This document shows positions 59,247 through 64,000 of a stretch of 64,000 bases of DNA, one piece after another. Position 1 is the stretch's first letter. Each line of letters opens with the position of its first letter. Made by a program: the position numbers and the translations under genes. Source of the DNA: Apostichopus japonicus (lineage: Eukaryota > Echinodermata > Holothuroidea > Aspidochirotida > Stichopodidae); contig NC_092576.1 of assembly GCF_037975245.1 (NCBI RefSeq), positions 43,841,611-43,905,610 on the forward strand, written 5' to 3'. The notes under the pieces were generated by a model that did not search any database, was not told where the DNA came from, and saw only the letters and a list, made by a program, of their open reading frames with translations.

Positions 59247-59690
59247 GTAAGAAGCAATTATATTAATTAGTGGTTCTCGCAATGAAAACAGAAGTTTATA
59301 ATGCCAGTAATGCAAATAGACAATACTTCTCAAAGTAGCAACGATGTCAGGAGCAAGCCTAGTATAAGATTGTAGCAAACACATCAAAAATATTCGCATC
59401 AAATTTCAGGTATATTTCTTTCAATATAGTTAAATTTCTTCCCTATATGTAAATGATTTGAACATATAAAAAACTAACTAAAATAAAGACAAATATTGTC
59501 TTCTACATTTTGCTCTGCCTTTTTCTTTAAATCAAAGAACGAAAAAAAACCTTCCTTGATGCAATCCTCTTAGTTAGATAACGATTATATACCAGTCTAA
59601 TCAAGTGGCTAGGGAACAATTCAGAAGTTACACTGTTTTGGTAGTGGGTGAGAGTTAATAACAAGATATCTCTGTGGATTTTTTTCACAG

Positions 59691-59899
59691 ATTGAGATAC
59701 CAATGTTACTGCTGAGTGATTGTTTTCAGTCAGTGAATGTTTCTACGAATATGTTGATTCTGACATCTGGACTACAAGTACCGAATCTCAACACCCTCCA
59801 TGGTCTCCACATCACGCAGACCGGAAGAGAGTTTACCGAAGAACAGATGACAGACATATTTATCTACGTCACAAATAGTATCAACCTAAAGACCGTTAA
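59691..59899 (+). CDS. NLR locus 2, exon 3 (209 nt)
   Basis: Acceptor GATTTTTTTCACAG, donor GTAAGC; phase 0 in, phase 2 out. It reads IEIPMLLLSDCFQSVNV, LILTSGLQVPNLNTLHGLHI and FTEEQMTDIFIYVTNSINLK. It is the counterpart of locus 1 exon B, with identical length. Confidence 0.8.
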
Positions 59900-60230
59900 G
59901 TAAGCATATCGTTAGAAAATGAATATGTTGAAGTAATAAACAGGTGTTCAGTTAAAACTGTAAATATCGAAGCAGCCTCTTATCCTCCAAAAATATGTAT
60001 TGACCTCTTGTTATTGAAGATATTTTAGTGAAATTCTTCGAGTATTTCAACGAATGACCTGACTCATGTTATCAATTGATTTGTAGAATGCATAACAGAT
60101 GACATAATAAATATATAAAATGAAGTTTATATTTTATATGTTTTTACCTTTTGATTATAAGCTTATTATTCATTCAACGATTGTTTTTGGTCTTTGTTAT
60201 TTAACGACTGGTTATGCTGTTTGGTTTCAG

Positions 60231-60307
60231 ATTTACGGACTGCTTGTTCCCAGGTGTCTATCAAAATAAGTTTCATTTACAGAAACTCTCTGAATTAAAA
60301 GTCACAG
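60231..60307 (+). CDS. NLR locus 2, exon 4 (77 nt)
   Basis: Acceptor TTTGGTTTCAG, donor GTAAAC; phase 2 in, phase 1 out. It reads FTDCLFPGVYQNKFHLQKLS then ELKVT, pairing with locus 1 exon C, which has the same length. Confidence 0.78.
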
Positions 60308-60472
60308 GTAAACCTAATATATGTTTCTCTTTATATTCATCTAATTTTGAATAACATTAATATTAGTCCATACTTGTAACTGACTAAATTTTGAATAAAT
60401 AATTGAGAAAGAAAGCATTACATAAATATATTACTGTTAACATATTCCATTTGATCGTTTTACATTTGACAG

Positions 60473-60531
60473 TTTTATGGTATCCTTTGCGCAGCTGGTA
60501 TCGACTAAATCTACAATCTGGAGGTTGGGAG
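60473..60531 (+). CDS. NLR locus 2, exon 5 (59 nt)
   Basis: Acceptor TTACATTTGACAG, donor GTAGGT; phase 1 in, phase 0 out. It reads LWYPLRSWYRLNLQSGGWE and pairs with locus 1 exon D. Confidence 0.75.
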
Positions 60532-60685
60532 GTAGGTAATCCCTGAATCCATCTCATGTGAACTTGTGTTATAATGTGTAATACGATATTAACAATTTTA
60601 ATTTTTTAAATGTATTATGTGTGTACTTCATAGCATAAACTGAAATAAGTACATACTTATACATTTCCCTTCCATTAAACTTCAG

Positions 60686-60733
60686 GAAAAGATCGGATCC
60701 GTTGCCTTAAAAGAGAAAGTATATGAGAGAAAG
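60686..60733 (+). CDS. NLR locus 2, exon 6 (48 nt)
   Basis: Acceptor CCATTAAACTTCAG, donor GTGAGA; phase 0 on both sides. It reads EKIGSVALKEKVYERK and pairs with locus 1 exon E. Confidence 0.68.
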
Positions 60734-61334
60734 GTGAGAGGATTTATCCAATTTTAAGACTTGACTGAAAGTTAAGGAATTACATGTTGTTATGTGCCAT
60801 AACAGTATAGATATATGTTGAATGTTAGGGTGCAAACAACCATATATGGATATACCGGAAACACTAGTACATATGTGACTTCGTATGACGTCAAATCGCG
60901 GTTTGTCGACGACACATTCTCTTCGTCATTGTTAAACTGACTGCTTTACAATGGAAACGACTGGAACATATCGTACATTGGAGAGGTCTACGGTCAAATA
61001 TTTGAGATAAAGGGTCAAGCCCTGTGACTTAAAAGTGATTGTTTGAATAATTTAAGTTATGTCGTTTTGACAATATTTGGAATGACGAGTACTATAAGGA
61101 AGTCACCACAATGTTTAAGTATGAAAATAGTAGTGTAATGCAGGAAGTGTACCATCTCATATATGATATAACATGTTGTAAAATTATAGTCATATATTTA
61201 TTTATTTCAATAAAATTGCTAACAAATTTAATCCTTTCAACTTCTAAGCTTCTTAACAGTATACTCGCACGGTTATCAAAACATATTCTATCGCCAGAAA
61301 TAGTAATGTTCCATCATATTTTTCTTTCCTGCAG

Positions 61335-61364
61335 GCTGCGCAATTTCGAGCAATGTACAAACAG
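61335..61364 (+). CDS. NLR locus 2, exon 7 (30 nt)
   Basis: Acceptor TTTCTTTCCTGCAG, donor GTAATT; phase 0. It reads AAQFRAMYKQ. Reading through the donor would also stay open for about 30 codons, so this may instead be a longer terminal exon. No partner was found in locus 1. Confidence 0.5.
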
Positions 61365-62253
61365 GTAATTCTATTTTCACAACCCTTCACATCATGCAGC
61401 TTTTTGACCGAATCAGCACAGTTGTACATTGTGTCAGTACTGTAACATGGATTACAATCTAAGCTTAGCGTATTGTAAGCTGTTCAAATGGATGGATTGA
61501 CGCTATATTATATACACAATCGGTCAAAGTTGAGAATGACTTAACGCCTGTGGTTCTTTGAAAGTAGTACTTTGTCAGAATCGTTCTGTGAATCTTACAA
61601 TCGTACATTTATCTCAGAATTGAAGGACAAAAGTGTTACGGTTTGTCTGTTTGACTTATTAAAGGGACTTAAACTAACTGAATATGTCATTATTTCTCAA
61701 GTCAGCTTTTGTCAGTAGAACTCCATTTTGCCAATGTACTTTCTGCTTGCTAGAATAACAGACCTCAATACCTCGTTGTTTACCTACTTTTACTTACACG
61801 CTTATGCGATTTACTATAACACGGACTGGTTTTCTCTTCATTGCTTACTGTAAAGTAAGCAAATAGTGATACATGCATTACGTTCAGCAAACTAAAATTA
61901 ACGATATTGTAAATAAAATGTTTAGCATGACAAATATAAATCACTTTGGACATGCGCTATCCTTCGGAGATTTTGAAGTCATAAGGAAATATATATTTTA
62001 TCATCAAAGAGACATATTGTCTCGGACATGGATGTATTGTTTAGTTAAATGTAACAGTGATGAACTTTCGTGTTGAAAGACTGGGTTCTATAATTTTGAA
62101 CTTACACTGAAAAATAAACACTTGGTAAAATCCTTGTAACCAAATGAAACAAATTAAAAATGTGGAACAATAAACGAAACTAATGCAAGTAAATGAATTT
62201 GAAAGTGTGTATCTATTTAAATTGTGGCATTTTTTTTCTTTCTTCTGAAACAG

Positions 62254-62303
62254 GAATGATGAAGTATCCATTCAAAGCTACTGCACAATATCAAACACCA
62301 GTG
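62254..62303 (+). CDS. NLR locus 2, candidate last exon
   Basis: Acceptor TTCTTTCTTCTGAAACAG. In phase 0 after exon 7 the first codon is GAA and the next is TGA (62257-62259), ending the protein. A GTATGC donor at about 62304 could mean the exon continues as 3' UTR. Low certainty. Confidence 0.3.
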
Positions 62304-62339
62304 GTATGCTATTGAACGAAAGATCCCAATATGCATGTT

Positions 62340-62830
62340 CTTTGTAGTACCTGATATGTTGTAACATACTAACTACAGAGTGGTTGGTATGTCTGTCAAG
62401 GGGAGGTTGTGGACCAACACTTTTGACATAAAAGTGGTTCACCCGGCCTTACCACTATGTATGTGGCTTGTAATAACTTATATCTTGTAATATGCTAACT
62501 ACAGAGTACATGGAATATCTGTAATGGGTAGATTGTAAACGAACAAATTGTGATATGAATCCAATATACACGTGGCTTGTGGTAACTTATATCTTGTAAC
62601 ATACTAACTACAGAGTGCACGGTGTTTTTGTCAAAGGTAGGTTGTGGACGAACACATTATGATATGAGAGTGGTTCACTCGGCCGTATCCATTATGCATA
62701 TGGCATATGGCCACTGATATATTGTAACATACTAACTACACAGTGCATGGTATATCTGTTAAGGGTAGGTTGTGAATGAACACATTGTGTCATGAAAGTG
62801 GTTCACTCGGTCCTATTCCTTGTCATGCCA
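62340..62830. repeat. ~120-bp tandem repeat, ~4 copies
   Basis: Each unit has TGTAACATACTAACTACAGA, GTGCATGGTATATCTGT, AAGGGTAGGTTGTGGACGAA, CACATTGTGATATGA and AGTGGTTCACTCGGCC. Copies are diverged by roughly a tenth, judged by eye. The array directly follows the last NLR locus 2 exon. Confidence 0.85.
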
Positions 62831-64000
62831 AAGTATATTGGTGTATTGTTACCGCTAGAACAGCTAGCTTAAGAGTTAATTAACAAACAGTATCACAACT
62901 CTTTACAAGAAAGAGAACTCTGCTTATTATAGTTTACGCCAAAAGTCCGTATTCAGAGAGACGTATTGATTTCAAATGTTGTTTATTAAGAGACCTGTAT
63001 GCATGTACTCTATAACTAACATTTGCTGTGTTTAGCCATATAATATGGGTAGTTTTTTAATACAGAAGACACTAAACTCATTTCTTATAATCTGTTTATA
63101 TGGTTGTAAATAACGTAATGTTTATTACAGGAAAGAAATATAGAAGGATTTGTAGTCATTCTGATATTCGCCTTGGGATACTAAACATATTGGCTTGTAT
63201 TAATTTTGTTATCTTACATTAATAATAGTTATAGTTATGGAACGAGAGCAGAAGGTAGAACGGACCGTCTGTAGCCATGGTGATAGGCGCCATTGGAATA
63301 TCGAATCTGTTGCAATTTCCCTGCTTTTTGTACATGTTAGTAATGTTCGTGTCTGGTATAGATATTCTCCTAGCCATTCAGATGTTTTTCTGTTAGGGTG
63401 CGTCAATCATTGCCGAGTTCCTGCTGTTCTTTTCTCTTTACATCGATATTGCTTGTTTTGAAATTCATACATTGTGCTATTTTTCTTCTGCTTTAAGAGA
63501 GTAAGTGCTAGGAAACGTCTGTCGATGACGAGGGTGCACTGTTTTACTATAATGAATTATAATTGTACACCTGTTCCAGAACTCATTCTTTGTTACTAAG
63601 TAGAATAACGTCATATATAATGTATGAAGGATGTCTAAGAATAAATACATAACCTTGCCTTTGTAGAATGGACTGTTGTCAAAATAATTTCTTGTTTAAT
63701 GTGCGTCAAATAATTTTAGCCGTAATATATATATGGAAAAAAATATGATATGTTCGACAGATTTCTGATTCCCAATAAACATTATTTTACCCTATATTTG
63801 TGACCGTGTTGGTACCCAACTGCTGGCAATGTTCCACAGATGGCCAAAAAAAGATTATTTTCCCAATATTTTTTTTTCTCAGAACAATTTAACATAATGA
63901 AATATGCAATAGGCTTGATAACTGCATAATATGTATTAATTGTAATAGTTGTTTTCCAAATTGCAATTATACCTTTGTTTCTTATTTCGTCTGTTTGTAA
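62831..64000. other. 3' flank, nothing recognised
   Basis: A possible acceptor (TTTATTACAG) at about 63130 opens short frames only. No gene, RNA or repeat is supported to the window end. Confidence 0.35.

Larger units (their letters stand above)
57325..62259 (+). pseudogene. NLR locus 2: NACHT-domain innate immune receptor gene with a frameshift
   Basis: Exons: 57325-57372, 57773-59246, 59691-59899, 60231-60307, 60473-60531, 60686-60733, 61335-61364 and a last one from 62254. All have GT/AG sites and compatible phases (1, 0, 2, 1, 0, 0, 0). The large exon carries the NACHT ATPase; the small ones form a C-terminal repeat module. The known role of such proteins is intracellular sensing of microbial or danger signals with nucleotide-driven oligomerisation. 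No Death, CARD or DEATH-like effector domain is visible upstream, so the 5' end may be incomplete. The NACHT frame is broken at a T run, 58106-58108. A gene with just that base difference would be intact, so the call is either a recent pseudogene or an assembly error. Locus 1 is its truncated tandem paralog. Confidence 0.8.

Noticed and set aside
1-64000. CRISPR array, prokaryotic operons or ribosome-binding sites
   Set aside because: The window is eukaryotic. The tandem arrays have diverged contiguous units and no unique equal-length spacers.

Overview
The window is eukaryotic and looks like a marine invertebrate deuterostome, most likely an echinoderm and probably a sea cucumber. It is AT-rich and intron-rich, with small phase-conserved exons, GT/AG splice sites, tRNA-derived SINEs, many minisatellites and runs of 9-14 C or G. 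It carries an NLR-type (NACHT plus C-terminal repeat exons) innate immune receptor of the kind expanded in echinoderms. The species call rests on recalled family resemblance and was not searched.

Layout. (1) 1-2,200 is gene-poor and holds a short palindrome and a 17-bp inverted repeat. (2) 2,430-8,293 on the minus strand is a decayed multi-exon, transposon-associated gene pair. One half is a C2H2-finger protein with a MHDILEGV motif; the other is a ubiquitin/PB1-like plus SAMD3-like protein. Together they carry four in-frame stops and two frameshifts. A tRNA-derived SINE sits in one intron, and the last exon is partly duplicated next to itself. (3) 8,300-10,850 holds telomere-like repeats, an NRF-1-type palindrome, a GGCCTA-rich block and a plausible promoter. 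(4) 10,857-51,136 (+) is a gutted NLR paralog, locus 1: small C-terminal exons spread over 30-40 kb of repeat-filled introns. Its 17-kb second intron contains a complete young Ty3/Gypsy chromovirus (15,019-21,414) with 343-bp LTRs, gag, pol and a chromodomain. Other introns hold a SINE, an RPA-like OB-fold exon, a retropepsin fragment, a LINE reverse transcriptase fragment and several minisatellites. (5) 53,077-53,625 is a hAT-type non-autonomous element with an 8-bp target duplication. (6) 57,325-62,259 (+) is a second NLR gene, locus 2, with a full NACHT exon and the same downstream exon series. Its NACHT frame is broken by a one-base change in a T run. (7) 62,340-64,000 holds a ~120-bp tandem repeat and no clear gene.

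How the parts relate. Loci 1 and 2 are tandem paralogs in one orientation. Corresponding exons match in protein sequence, in intron phase (0, 2, 1, 0) and twice in exact length (209 and 77 nt). Locus 1 keeps only the last ~40 codons of the NACHT exon, so it would encode a NACHT-less C-terminal module if it is expressed at all. In the Gypsy element gag ends in a UAG with the tobamovirus-type read-through context, in frame with pol. This suggests gag-pol is made by stop-codon read-through. Several breaks lie in homopolymers, so assembly error must be separated from real decay.
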